Shown here one piece after another: positions 43,712 to 52,335 of a DNA stretch of 64,000 nucleotides. The translations under genes and the position numbers were made by a program. This stretch comes from an uncultured Roseburia sp. GTDB taxonomy: Bacteria; Bacillota; Clostridia; Lachnospirales; Lachnospiraceae. How positions within the stretch are numbered: the first letter of the stretch is position 1; each line of letters begins with the position of its first letter. The notes beneath the pieces are model-generated. The model was given only the letters and a program-made list of their open reading frames with translations. It ran no database searches and was not told the DNA's origin. The DNA is taken from positions 15,543-79,542 of the forward strand of contig CAKRDK010000010.1 in NCBI GenBank assembly GCA_934309475.1, read 5' to 3'.

Positions 43712-44239
43712 CTATTTGATATAATACACTCTTCCTTCTTTTCGCGGTGCAGCCTCCGGATAATCTCCATCGACATAACCAAATGCACAATGTGCAATTC
43801 CTTCATATTCCTCTTCGATACCGAGCGATTTCAGAAGATTTTTTCCCCATTCTGTCTCGAACTCTTCTTTTGCACGATGAATCCAGCAGCTTCCAAGTCC
43901 CAGTTCATGCGCCGCCTGCATCAGATTTCCCATGACAAGGCTTCCGTCATAGACGTGGGTCGGGCAGTCTTTTTTTGCCAGAACAATAATCATTTCCGGT
44001 GCGCCGTAAAACGGATCGAATCCTTCCTGCCAGCCTCCAATCTTACAATTCATTCTGGCAATCTCATCCCGCAGTTTGCGGTCTGTAACCTGTATCATAA
44101 TGGTGCTCTGTCTGCCCATTCCGCTCGCCGCATACATGCCTGCTTCTATCATCTGGTCGATGATTTCCTGCGGTACCATGTCCGGCTTATAGTTACGGAC
44201 GCTTCTTCTTTTCTTCATCTGCTCTATTGCTTCACTCAT
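43712..44239 (-). CDS. Nitroreductase family protein
   Basis: A 175-residue FMN-dependent NAD(P)H oxidoreductase. The N-terminal RRSVRNYKPD motif binds FMN phosphate, and later AAHELGLGSCWIHRA is also typical of the family. It is short but complete. The ATG at 44239 has GGAGG upstream. It is the first gene of a likely two-gene redox operon with the flavin reductase gene. Confidence 0.9.
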   Translation of the reverse strand: MSEAIEQMKKRRSVRNYKPDMVPQEIIDQMIEAGMYAASGMGRQSTIMIQVTDRKLRDEIARMNCKIGGWQEGFDPFYGAPEMIIVLAKKDCPTHVYDGSLVMGNLMQAAHELGLGSCWIHRAKEEFETEWGKNLLKSLGIEEEYEGIAHCAFGYVDGDYPEAAPRKEGRVYYIK

Positions 44240-44335
44240 TTTCCACACCTCCATTTTTCATCGTAGCATAGGTGCATGCGTTCGGCAAGTCTGTGTGCTT
44301 TTAAAAATCAGCAGCAGTGCGCTACAAATGTGGTT

Positions 44336-44878
44336 TCATGTAAAATTTCTAATGATTCTCAATCCATCAAGCGGCGCACAAAATTTCTGATTATGCTTCT
44401 CACATTCCTGGATTACTTCATTCAGATTGAACCACTCCGCACCGTCTAACTCTTTCTCCTGCAATGTCAGTTCTTCTAACGTTACCGGCTTCGCGTATGC
44501 ATACACAAATGCGATTTCACTGTCACGGAACATTTTCCCGTAAAATTCTTTTTCATACTGGATAACAAAACGATTCACATACGTCAGCTCGTCCGGCTCT
44601 GCCTTGATTCCGAGTTCCTCCTCAAGTTCTCTGAGCGCGGACTCGAGTGGTTCGCCGCCTGCATGAATATGTTCCGCACCACCCAGATATGCGCCGTCCG
44701 GTGCCGGATTCCCATACTCTATCAGCTTTTTAAATCCTTCAAAATACTTTGGTTCTGTCTGCTGTCCCTCACAGAAAATATAATATCGGTACTGCTTCAT
44801 CTCCATATACTCCGGGCGACGCTTTCTCTTCCAATCGAGCCTGCTCGATTTTTTTCCACTTCCGGCTTTTTTAGGCAC
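44336..44878 (-). CDS. RloB-NUDIX chimeric protein
   Basis: A 180-residue in-frame chimera. Residues 1-55 read as the start of RloB (basic N-terminus, then YRYYIFCEGQQTEPKYFEGFKKL, with the Toprim-like CEG-TEP-YF motif). From about residue 60 it becomes the Nudix-box half of a NUDIX hydrolase (EHIHAGGEPLESALRELEEELGI region and EWFNLNEV). Both partners are partial: RloB lacks its C-terminal two thirds and the NUDIX domain lacks its first 60-70 residues. The Nudix box keeps the REL-EE-LG core. The GTG start at 44878 has GGGGGAG five bases upstream and overlaps the rloA stop, as for a native rloB. A deletion probably fused the two genes. Confidence 0.75.
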   Translation of the reverse strand: MPKKAGSGKKSSRLDWKRKRRPEYMEMKQYRYYIFCEGQQTEPKYFEGFKKLIEYGNPAPDGAYLGGAEHIHAGGEPLESALRELEEELGIKAEPDELTYVNRFVIQYEKEFYGKMFRDSEIAFVYAYAKPVTLEELTLQEKELDGAEWFNLNEVIQECEKHNQKFCAPLDGLRIIRNFT

Positions 44879-46046
44879 TCACACTCCCCCAATCTATAAT
44901 CTTTCTGAGATACGGATCTGCACCATACTTCCCTTCAAGATACTGTTTGTCAAACTTCGCATCTTTTCTGACAGATTCCCCTTTCTCATTCTTAAACTCC
45001 ACTAGGGAATATAATTTCGAATTCTGTGCATTTCCTTTTGCCACAAACCAGATTTCATCCCTGCGAAATACTTCACTGCTCATAGTGGATAAATCATGAG
45101 ATGTAAATATCAACTGCACTTTATGCCGGTTAATTTCCATATTGTTGAACATCATAATAATATAACGTAATAAGACCGGATGTATTTTTGCATCCAACTC
45201 GTCGATTACAAGTGTGGTTCCATCTAGTAAACTCGCTGCAATGAACGGAAGCAGTCCAAAAAGTTTTTTTGTTCCACTGGATTCATCCGACAGCGTAAGT
45301 TCTGTTTCCACATTATTTATAAGATGTTTTGTGAATACTTCTATCCTATCATGCTCCTTTTCCTCTACTCTGAAATCAACAATATCTAAATCCATCTCCT
45401 GAATCATATCAAGCATCAGCTTTTTTACATCCTCCGATGTCGAAATAGCCATTTTCAATTCCTGAACCGGATTACCGTAATTCAAAAAATCTATACCATT
45501 AACAAACCATCCTAACACGTCCTTAACTACCACATTTCCCCTATATACAATGCCAAAATAGGAAAGCAGGGTAAGTGTCTTAGATAACTCATCACTGACT
45601 TTTAATTTCGAAAAAGTTCCCTTTAACTGGATTTCATTTTCATCTCTTGTAAATAAAGCAGAACGTCTGCCTGTCTCAAGCTTCACTCTATCTAAGCTTT
45701 CATAAATAACAACGTCACGCTTTACTTGCAAAATATATCTGTACTCTGCCATTCCCGTTCTGAAAAAAAGTTCAAATTCTGTCGGTTCATTTTTGCTCTC
45801 TGAAAAAGCAAAAGGCTCTACCATGATTTTCTTCTGAAGAAATGCCATTTCTTCACTATCTTCTGTAGCGTACAATGGACGTAAAATCTTTGCCACCAAT
45901 GTGTGTACTGCAGCTAAAACATTTGATTTTCCTCCACCGTTCGGTCCGTAAATTGCTGACACCGGCAAATACAAATCCCCATCTTTGTCTTTTATAATTC
46001 TATCTTCATGTTCAGAGATTGCCGCTGCCTGCATATCAAATGTCAC
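44871..46046 (-). CDS. RloA-like AAA ATPase (AbiL-type), N-terminus damaged
   Basis: A 391-residue AAA_21-type ATPase as found with RloB. Walker A is GPNGGGKSN, the signature-like region is LSDESSGTKKLFGLLP, Walker B is LVIDELDAKIHP, and the switch His lies in FTSHDLSTM. Relatives begin about 15 residues earlier with a KNFKSF-type strand; here that segment contains an in-frame stop (TGA before KIRDEVTFDM), so it must start at the GTG at 46046 or at a later codon. There is no clear promoter: the SNF2 terminator ends about 50 bases upstream. With a truncated rloB this looks like a dying abortive-infection system. Confidence 0.75.
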   Translation of the reverse strand: MTFDMQAAAISEHEDRIIKDKDGDLYLPVSAIYGPNGGGKSNVLAAVHTLVAKILRPLYATEDSEEMAFLQKKIMVEPFAFSESKNEPTEFELFFRTGMAEYRYILQVKRDVVIYESLDRVKLETGRRSALFTRDENEIQLKGTFSKLKVSDELSKTLTLLSYFGIVYRGNVVVKDVLGWFVNGIDFLNYGNPVQELKMAISTSEDVKKLMLDMIQEMDLDIVDFRVEEKEHDRIEVFTKHLINNVETELTLSDESSGTKKLFGLLPFIAASLLDGTTLVIDELDAKIHPVLLRYIIMMFNNMEINRHKVQLIFTSHDLSTMSSEVFRRDEIWFVAKGNAQNSKLYSLVEFKNEKGESVRKDAKFDKQYLEGKYGADPYLRKIIDWGSVSA

Positions 46047-46097
46047 TTCATCTCTTATTTTTCATCGTAAATTTATATTTCTTAAACTCCATTAAAT

Positions 46098-46142
46098 TAA
46101 AAAACCAGCCCCGGTCAAACATTTGACCAAAGGCTGGTTTTC
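46098..46142 (-). terminator. Terminator after the SNF2 helicase gene
   Basis: Minus strand AACCAGCC and GGCTGGTT enclose a second stem GGTCAAA/TTTGACC and are followed by six U residues. It lies two bases past the SNF2 stop. Confidence 0.88.
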
Positions 46143-46143
46143 T

Positions 46144-49100
46144 TTAACTAAGCAGCTGCATAATCTCGTCTTTTGTGAATCCGATGGAATCCATGCCATC
46201 GCCCTCTAAAACCTGTTCTGCAAGGTGCTTTTTCTTATCCTGTATCTGCACAATTTTTTCTTCGATAGTTCCCTCTGACACAAGTTTGTACACGGTAACC
46301 ACGTTCTTCTGACCGATACGGTGTGCACGGTCGGTCGCCTGGTTCTGCACTGCCACATTCCACCAAGGATCGTAGTGGATTACGATATCAGCGGAGGTAA
46401 GGTTTAATCCGGTACCACCTGCTTTTAAGGAAATACAAAATACGGATGTATCATCCTGATTGAAGTTTTCCACCATCTGCATACGCTTTTCCTTATTGAC
46501 AGAACCTGTCAGTGTATAGTAGGAAATGCCCGCTTTCTCAAGACGCGCGCATAAGCGCTCCAACATAGTCGTAAACTGGGAGAACAGCAATACTTTGTGT
46601 CCGCCGTTGACGGCATTCTCAATCAATTCCATACACATATCGCTCTTTGCGCTCCCGCCCTCGTAATCTTCGAAAAGAAGCGCCGGGTCACAGCAGAGCT
46701 GACGCAGTTTTGTAAGTTCCGCAAGAATCTGGAATTTCTCAGACTTGAACTCAGCGTCCGTCTTCTTTTCAAGCATATTCTTCATGTTCTGAACATGAGC
46801 GTCGTAAAGGCTTAACTGCTCGCCCTCTAACTTCGCAAATACGTTTTCTTCGAGCTTCTCCGGAAGGTCTTTTAAGACATCCCCTTTCAGTCGGCGCAAA
46901 ATAAACGGACGAATCATGCGCTGTAAGCGGTCCATCTTATTCTGATCCTGATTCTGCATAATCGGTGTCTCGATTTCTTCCCGGAATTTCTGGTAAGTAT
47001 ATAAAAATCCCGGCATCAGATAATCAAAAATACTCCAAAGCTCGCTTAAGCGGTTCTCAATCGGGGTTCCGGTCAGAGCAAGTTTAAATCCTGCCGTAAT
47101 CTGTTTTACACCTTTTGCCGCCTGCGTTCCGGCGTTTTTGATGTACTGCGCCTCATCAATTACCTGGATGGCAAAAACAAGGTCTTTGTAATGCTCTACA
47201 TCACGTTTTAATAAATCGTAAGATGTAATCAGAATCTGTCCGTCTTTCGTGTTTTTAATGATGTCCTTACGCTCCGGTGCGCTTCCCGTAATCATAACAG
47301 TATCCAGATTCGGTGCAAAACGCTCCACTTCCTTCTGCCAGTTGTAGACAAGGGAAGCCGGGCAGACAATGAGCGAACGTTTCAGTTCTTTTTCACCGGC
47401 ATCACATTCTTCTTTCTCTGCCACCAAAAGACTGATCACCTGCAAGGTTTTTCCAAGACCCATGTCATCCGCCAAAATTCCGCCAAATCCATTCTCACGC
47501 AGTGTTTTTAACCACATGAAACCATTCTTCTGGTAGCTTCGCATGACATTTTTGAGGGAATCCGATACCTCGAAATCGCTGTCCTCAATCGTCTTCATGT
47601 TGCGGACCATCGCTTTGAATTCTTTGTTTTTCTCGACTGTCAGAAGATTCATGTTCTTTAATGACGCGTCAAGATACATTGCGCGGTATTTCGGTACAAG
47701 AACTTTTCCTTTTTTCAGGTTTGCCTCTGTCAGACGTAAATCCTCGCTGACTTCCGCCAAAAGGCTGACACCGTCTTCGGTAACGTCTAAGAAATCTCCG
47801 TTTTTGAGACGGATGTATTTCTTTTTACGGTCATATTTAGAAAGCAGATATGCCAGTTCATCGCTCGACATCTCCGGCGAATGAATCTGCAATTCCAGTA
47901 AATCGCTGTTTAAGTTCACGCCGACTTCCACGCTCGGAGACGAAACTACTTTCAAACCGCGGAATGCCTCACTTGTGTAGATGGTCATAAATGAGCTTAA
48001 TCGCTGCAGACCGCCTGAAATAAGCTGGTAAAGCATCTCCTCATCTTTTTTCAGAATGAACAGGGTTCCGCTCGCATCCTTCTCGTTAAAATATGGCTCG
48101 ACAAGGCTTCGAATGCGCAATTCCTCGGACATATCACGCACATCGCCCGGCTCGACCTTGGAAAGCACGTTGTATTTCTGTTCGCCGTACACGGACATCA
48201 ATTTTGCACCAATCAAATCGTGCGCCTTGCGGTCTAAGAAGAGTTCGAATTCCGGCTTCGGCGGCACATAAAGTGTCTCATCGAATCCGTCCGAAAGCAC
48301 CTCAAAGTGCTCTCTGACCTGCGGGAGCAAATCCCTGCAGAACACCGGCAATTCTTCCATGCCTACAAAACATTCATTTCCAATCTGTCTTGTCAGAAAT
48401 TCAAAGAATTCCGACATTTTTTCTTTAAATTCCGGCTTTGTCTTCTGCAAAATCCCACCATCATAGAAATAATAATAGTCGCGTCCGCTAATCAGATTCA
48501 AATCCTCTAAAATGACATACAAACCGTCCGTACAGCCACGCAGTGTCAACTGTGGCACTTTCGGCTCTTCCGCCATCTGGTATGGAAGTTCCTCATCATA
48601 GCCTAATGTTGCAAAAAATGCATCATTTCCCATTGCCGCAAAAAAACGGTCAATGCCAAGTGCATCCAGCTCCATGGTACGCTCAAAGCTTCCGGAATGA
48701 ACATAGTAAGCATGGAACTGGCTCTGACGTTTCTTATCCTCGTCCTGCTCCCGCATGAAGCTGATCATTTTTTTTCCATGCTCGCTGAATGCATTGATAT
48801 TATGGTAAAAATCAAGTTTTTTTCCATAGTGCACTTTCTCGCTGGTATGAATCGAATACAAAAATGCTGAAATATTTTTCAATACATATTTGTGCTCTAA
48901 TCCGACTTTAAATTCTACGCGCGCATAGCCGTAGTCCATCTCAAAATGTGGCTCTAAATCTACTTTTCCATAAATCGCCTCCGGCAGAAGAAATGCGGTA
49001 TTGCTGCGCAGTGCATATTGATTCAAAAGATTTTTCAAACCATTTGTAGTTGTATGTGCAAGTTCCTGCAATTCCTCTTCCTGCTCCTCCGATACCTTTT

Positions 49101-49440
49101 CGCCGCGTCTCGCATCCAAAATATCTTTCGGAGTCCTTTTATTGATATAGGTCATCAACGCTGCCACGCAGTGTTTACAAAGACCATTGTAATTATAAAA
49201 CGCATCACACTCGCAGGTGTACGACTGAATATCGCCAAATTCTTCATCAATCGTTGCTTTCACCTGATAGCTGTTTGCCATGCTCCCATCTACAGTTGCG
49301 GTAATGTCCGCCACCGGTAAATTTTCTACGGTATAGATTTCATGGGAAAATTCTCTAACCGCACCTCTTTCATAATATTCTTTTCCCTTGCGAAACGTCG
49401 CCGGGAATGCCTCCTCACGGATGTCCGATAAACTAAACAT
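46144..49440 (-). CDS. SNF2-family DNA-dependent ATPase with SWIM zinc finger
   Basis: A 1098-residue protein. The SWIM finger (about 70-92; CECDAFYNYNGLCKHC) is at the N-terminus, a long SNF2-associated region (about 130-600) follows, then the helicase core: DDMGLGKTLQ (Walker A), DEAQ in VIDEAQYIKNA, LTGTPIENR, and the second lobe with LLFSQFTTML, SLKAGGTGLNLT and DRAHRIGQ. Bacterial members are typical of Firmicutes and may act in transcription recycling or repair. The ATG at 49440 has GGAGG upstream. It is a single gene with its own terminator. Confidence 0.93.
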   Translation of the reverse strand: MFSLSDIREEAFPATFRKGKEYYERGAVREFSHEIYTVENLPVADITATVDGSMANSYQVKATIDEEFGDIQSYTCECDAFYNYNGLCKHCVAALMTYINKRTPKDILDARRGEKVSEEQEEELQELAHTTTNGLKNLLNQYALRSNTAFLLPEAIYGKVDLEPHFEMDYGYARVEFKVGLEHKYVLKNISAFLYSIHTSEKVHYGKKLDFYHNINAFSEHGKKMISFMREQDEDKKRQSQFHAYYVHSGSFERTMELDALGIDRFFAAMGNDAFFATLGYDEELPYQMAEEPKVPQLTLRGCTDGLYVILEDLNLISGRDYYYFYDGGILQKTKPEFKEKMSEFFEFLTRQIGNECFVGMEELPVFCRDLLPQVREHFEVLSDGFDETLYVPPKPEFELFLDRKAHDLIGAKLMSVYGEQKYNVLSKVEPGDVRDMSEELRIRSLVEPYFNEKDASGTLFILKKDEEMLYQLISGGLQRLSSFMTIYTSEAFRGLKVVSSPSVEVGVNLNSDLLELQIHSPEMSSDELAYLLSKYDRKKKYIRLKNGDFLDVTEDGVSLLAEVSEDLRLTEANLKKGKVLVPKYRAMYLDASLKNMNLLTVEKNKEFKAMVRNMKTIEDSDFEVSDSLKNVMRSYQKNGFMWLKTLRENGFGGILADDMGLGKTLQVISLLVAEKEECDAGEKELKRSLIVCPASLVYNWQKEVERFAPNLDTVMITGSAPERKDIIKNTKDGQILITSYDLLKRDVEHYKDLVFAIQVIDEAQYIKNAGTQAAKGVKQITAGFKLALTGTPIENRLSELWSIFDYLMPGFLYTYQKFREEIETPIMQNQDQNKMDRLQRMIRPFILRRLKGDVLKDLPEKLEENVFAKLEGEQLSLYDAHVQNMKNMLEKKTDAEFKSEKFQILAELTKLRQLCCDPALLFEDYEGGSAKSDMCMELIENAVNGGHKVLLFSQFTTMLERLCARLEKAGISYYTLTGSVNKEKRMQMVENFNQDDTSVFCISLKAGGTGLNLTSADIVIHYDPWWNVAVQNQATDRAHRIGQKNVVTVYKLVSEGTIEEKIVQIQDKKKHLAEQVLEGDGMDSIGFTKDEIMQLLS

Positions 49441-49594
49441 CGTCACCCTTCCTCCTTGTTTGTACTTCTCATCAATCTAAAATGTCATTTCTTCATTGTA
49501 TCATAGAAAGCGACAAAAGGAACTGAATTTTTCAAAGTTCCCTAGAAAAATCCCGTTCCTTTTTTGTTCTTTTTTTGTTCAATTTGACCACACA

Positions 49595-50153
49595 CTATAA
49601 ATTGTATTGTTGTTTGAATTCTTTTATGGCTCTTCTGCGCTCTCTGGAATTAAGATTCAAACATACAACCCCTAGAAAAGCCCATAAAACTGGATACATG
49701 AGCACAAAAAAAGACTTCCCATCCCATCTATAATAAACGGCATAATCAGTACCGTAGCCCCGATTATAAGTTTTCCAAAAAATGCACCATTCCGGTTATT
49801 CTTGCTTTTCTTAATATCAGCCTTAATTCCGCCTCTCCCATATATCCCATGGGTTTTAAGTATGCGTACCCCTGCTGTTGTTTTTTTCTTAAATATTTTT
49901 CGAAAAAATACGCTGCTAAAAGTCCACCCAACATACTGCCAAGCGTATACAATCCTACATTAGATGGTACAAAGTAAATATCTAGCCTGTTCAGCAAAAC
50001 TCGAAATATTTCTCCTGTTAAGACTGTAATAGCTGGAAGCAGTATTATTATCTTTGTCGCAATATTAGGCTGCTCGATGTATAAGTTGCGGTTCTCTATA
50101 CAGTAAAAAATTCTCATATCATTCCAATTGCCCATATGAATACAACGATGCAT
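49595..50153 (-). pseudogene. Frameshifted small membrane protein gene
   Basis: The first frame starts near 50153 (or an internal ATG such as 50117, MRIFYC) and gives two membrane helices (IIILLPAITVL and LYTLGSMLGGLLAAYFFEKYL), ending at 49764. Reading then continues in a second frame (ADIKKSKNNRNGAFFGKLIIG) and a third (YRWDGKSFFVLMYPVLW...CLNLNSRERRRAIKEF) to a stop at 49595. At least two frameshifts are needed to join them into one protein of about 185 residues with a third and fourth helix. Family not recognised. Sequencing error cannot be excluded. Confidence 0.6.
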
Positions 50154-50276
50154 TTTAGTTCCCACTTTCTACCGTTTTTAACTACATATAATATACCACA
50201 ACATTTTTATTTGTGTAGAAAATCGGACGAACGACACGTTTATCGGGATGAATAACTAGATTTGGAGTCACTTTGT

Positions 50277-51590
50277 CTAAAAAGTAACAATCATCTCCGT
50301 TCCTTTTCCCTCTTCACTGATCAGTTTTATCTGTGCATTGTGCTGGGCTATGATGTGTTTGACAATGGCAAGGCCAAGGCCTGTTCCGCCTGTCGATTTG
50401 GAACGGCTCTTGTCCACACGGTAGAATCGTTCAAAGATCCTTCCCTGATGTTCTTTTGGGATACCGATTCCGGTGTCCTTGACACGGAGAACGGCATGAC
50501 CCTCCTGATATTCCGTGGTGACGGTTACATTTCCACCTTTTTTGTTGTAGCGGATGGCGTTGCTGCACAAATTGTAAATCAGTTCCTCTATCAGCGTGCG
50601 GTTTCCCATGATTTCAGCCGGCACTCCTGCCTGAAGCAGGGTCACTTCCTGGCGTTCTGCTGCGACTTTAAGGCTCTCTAAGCACTCTGTCACCATCTCC
50701 GCCAAATCAAGCGGTTCTGTCTCAAACTGGCGGTCTGTGCTGTCAAGTTCCGACAACTTTATAATATCATTGATTAATGCCTGAAGGCGCTCAGCACTCC
50801 GGTGAATCTCATCTGCAAAATGCCGGGTATCCGCCGCGTTTGTCATGCCGCTTCCGATAAGCTCCGCATAGCCGGATATGGCTGTCAGCGGTGTCTTCAG
50901 CTCGTGTGATACATTTGCCGTAAACTCCTGGCGCACCTGTGCATTTTTTAAAATATCAATGTGTTGCTGCTTGATGGTTGTGATAAATGGGCGCACTTCC
51001 TCGTACACATTTTCCTCATTCACACGCGTAATGTTTGTGGCAACTTTTTCAATCGGTTCAACCAGCTTCTTCGTCAGAAAATGGGAAAACGGCATACACA
51101 ATGCAAATACCAAAACGGCGACAACCACAATCAGCACCAATAAAATATACAGATATTGGTAAACGCTTCCACTCTCTTTTCCAACGCGGAGCACTGTTCC
51201 GTCGTCCAGCAGCATCGCATAATAATAGGTCTGCGTTGCAGAGGTCTTCGAGAAACGCATGGAGGTCGCTTTTCCATTCTCTATCGCGCCCTGCACTTCC
51301 GGACGATCCAGATGGTTCTCCATCTCCGCCGCCACTTCCATACTGTCATAGGTAACGGTACCGTCACGCTCAATAATGGTGATACGAAGCCCGTCTTTTA
51401 CCAGATTCTCATCTATGGCATCTTCTAATTCCTCGCTGCTGACCGCTGCCACAACATGTGCATTTGCCTGAAGGTCATCATAAATCTGTTCTTTTAGGGA
51501 ATACACGTACAAAAGCATGGCACCTGCAGCTGTCAAAAGTATGGCAGCAATTGCCACAATCATAAAACTTTGGTTGATTTTCTTTTTCAT
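50277..51590 (-). CDS. phoR: PhoR-like sensor histidine kinase
   Basis: A 437-residue kinase. Helix 1 (about 8-30), an extracellular domain (about 35-150) and helix 2 (about 153-178) are followed by a HAMP-like linker. HisKA has NVSHELKTPLTAI, and the ATPase has NLCSNAIRYN, DTGIGIP and GTGLGLAIV. The HK lies four bases after phoP and at the end of the phosphate block, so it is the phosphate-starvation sensor, acting with PhoU and PstSCAB. The ATG at 51590 has GGAG upstream. Confidence 0.9.
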   Translation of the reverse strand: MKKKINQSFMIVAIAAILLTAAGAMLLYVYSLKEQIYDDLQANAHVVAAVSSEELEDAIDENLVKDGLRITIIERDGTVTYDSMEVAAEMENHLDRPEVQGAIENGKATSMRFSKTSATQTYYYAMLLDDGTVLRVGKESGSVYQYLYILLVLIVVVAVLVFALCMPFSHFLTKKLVEPIEKVATNITRVNEENVYEEVRPFITTIKQQHIDILKNAQVRQEFTANVSHELKTPLTAISGYAELIGSGMTNAADTRHFADEIHRSAERLQALINDIIKLSELDSTDRQFETEPLDLAEMVTECLESLKVAAERQEVTLLQAGVPAEIMGNRTLIEELIYNLCSNAIRYNKKGGNVTVTTEYQEGHAVLRVKDTGIGIPKEHQGRIFERFYRVDKSRSKSTGGTGLGLAIVKHIIAQHNAQIKLISEEGKGTEMIVTF

Positions 51591-51594
51591 GCTC

Positions 51595-52269
51595 TTACTC
51601 CACCATATAACCGACATTTCGCACGGTCTTAATCAGCTTTCCACTCTCACCGAGCTTCTGACGCAATGTCTTGATGTGCATATCCACGGTTCGGCTCTCG
51701 CCCTCGTATTCAAAACCCCAGACCTGATCCATGATTTTATCACGAGAAAGCACAATTCCCTTATTTATCATCAGATATTTTAACAATTCAAATTCCTTGT
51801 AGGTAAGTTCACATGGTTTTCCACAGACATAGGCTGCATGCTTATCGTTATCCACTGTGATATCCCCATATTCCACGCGCGTATTTTCCGCTTCCACATC
51901 CTTTGCGCGGCGAAGCAGTGCTTTTACTCTCGACACCAGTTCCATCACGCCGAAAGGCTTTGTGATGTAATCGTCCGCACCGAGATCCAATCCCTTTACT
52001 TTATCCAGCTCCGTACTTTTCGCGGTCACCATCATAACCGGAACCAGCACCGTCTTCTCTTTTGCACGGAGCTTTGCAAGAATCTCAAGTCCATCCTCCT
52101 CCGGAAGCATGATGTCCAATAAAATGAGGGATGGAATCTTCTCCTCAAGGCGTGCAAACAATGCCTTTCCGCTCTCGAATTCTTCCACCTCATAGTTACA
52201 GTTTTTTAACGCATACCGCTCTATCTCCCGGATGTTCACATCATCCTCCACAATAAAAATACTAGCCAT
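51595..52269 (-). CDS. phoP: PhoP/PhoB-like response regulator
   Basis: A 224-residue OmpR-family regulator. The receiver has EDD at 8-10, Asp52 (LILLDIMLP) and Lys in ITKPFG. The winged helix (about 125-224) has LTYKEFELLKYL and the recognition helix region SRTVDMHIKTLRQKL. AGGAGG precedes the ATG at 52269. It is probably the binder of the TTTTACA direct repeats found before the Na/Pi gene and pstS. The symbol phoP follows the Gram-positive convention. Confidence 0.9.
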   Translation of the reverse strand: MASIFIVEDDVNIREIERYALKNCNYEVEEFESGKALFARLEEKIPSLILLDIMLPEEDGLEILAKLRAKEKTVLVPVMMVTAKSTELDKVKGLDLGADDYITKPFGVMELVSRVKALLRRAKDVEAENTRVEYGDITVDNDKHAAYVCGKPCELTYKEFELLKYLMINKGIVLSRDKIMDQVWGFEYEGESRTVDMHIKTLRQKLGESGKLIKTVRNVGYMVE

Positions 52270-52283
52270 TCTATCCTCCTGAA

Positions 52284-52335
52284 TCTGTAAAAAGGGCTGC
52301 CACACTAGCTTCTCTAGCACAACAACCCTTTTTCT
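52284..52335 (-). terminator. Terminator between the Na/Pi gene and phoP
   Basis: Minus strand AAAAGGG and CCCTTTT with an inner CTAG-AGAAG-CTAG stem, followed by U residues, directly after the Na/Pi stop codon. Confidence 0.75.
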
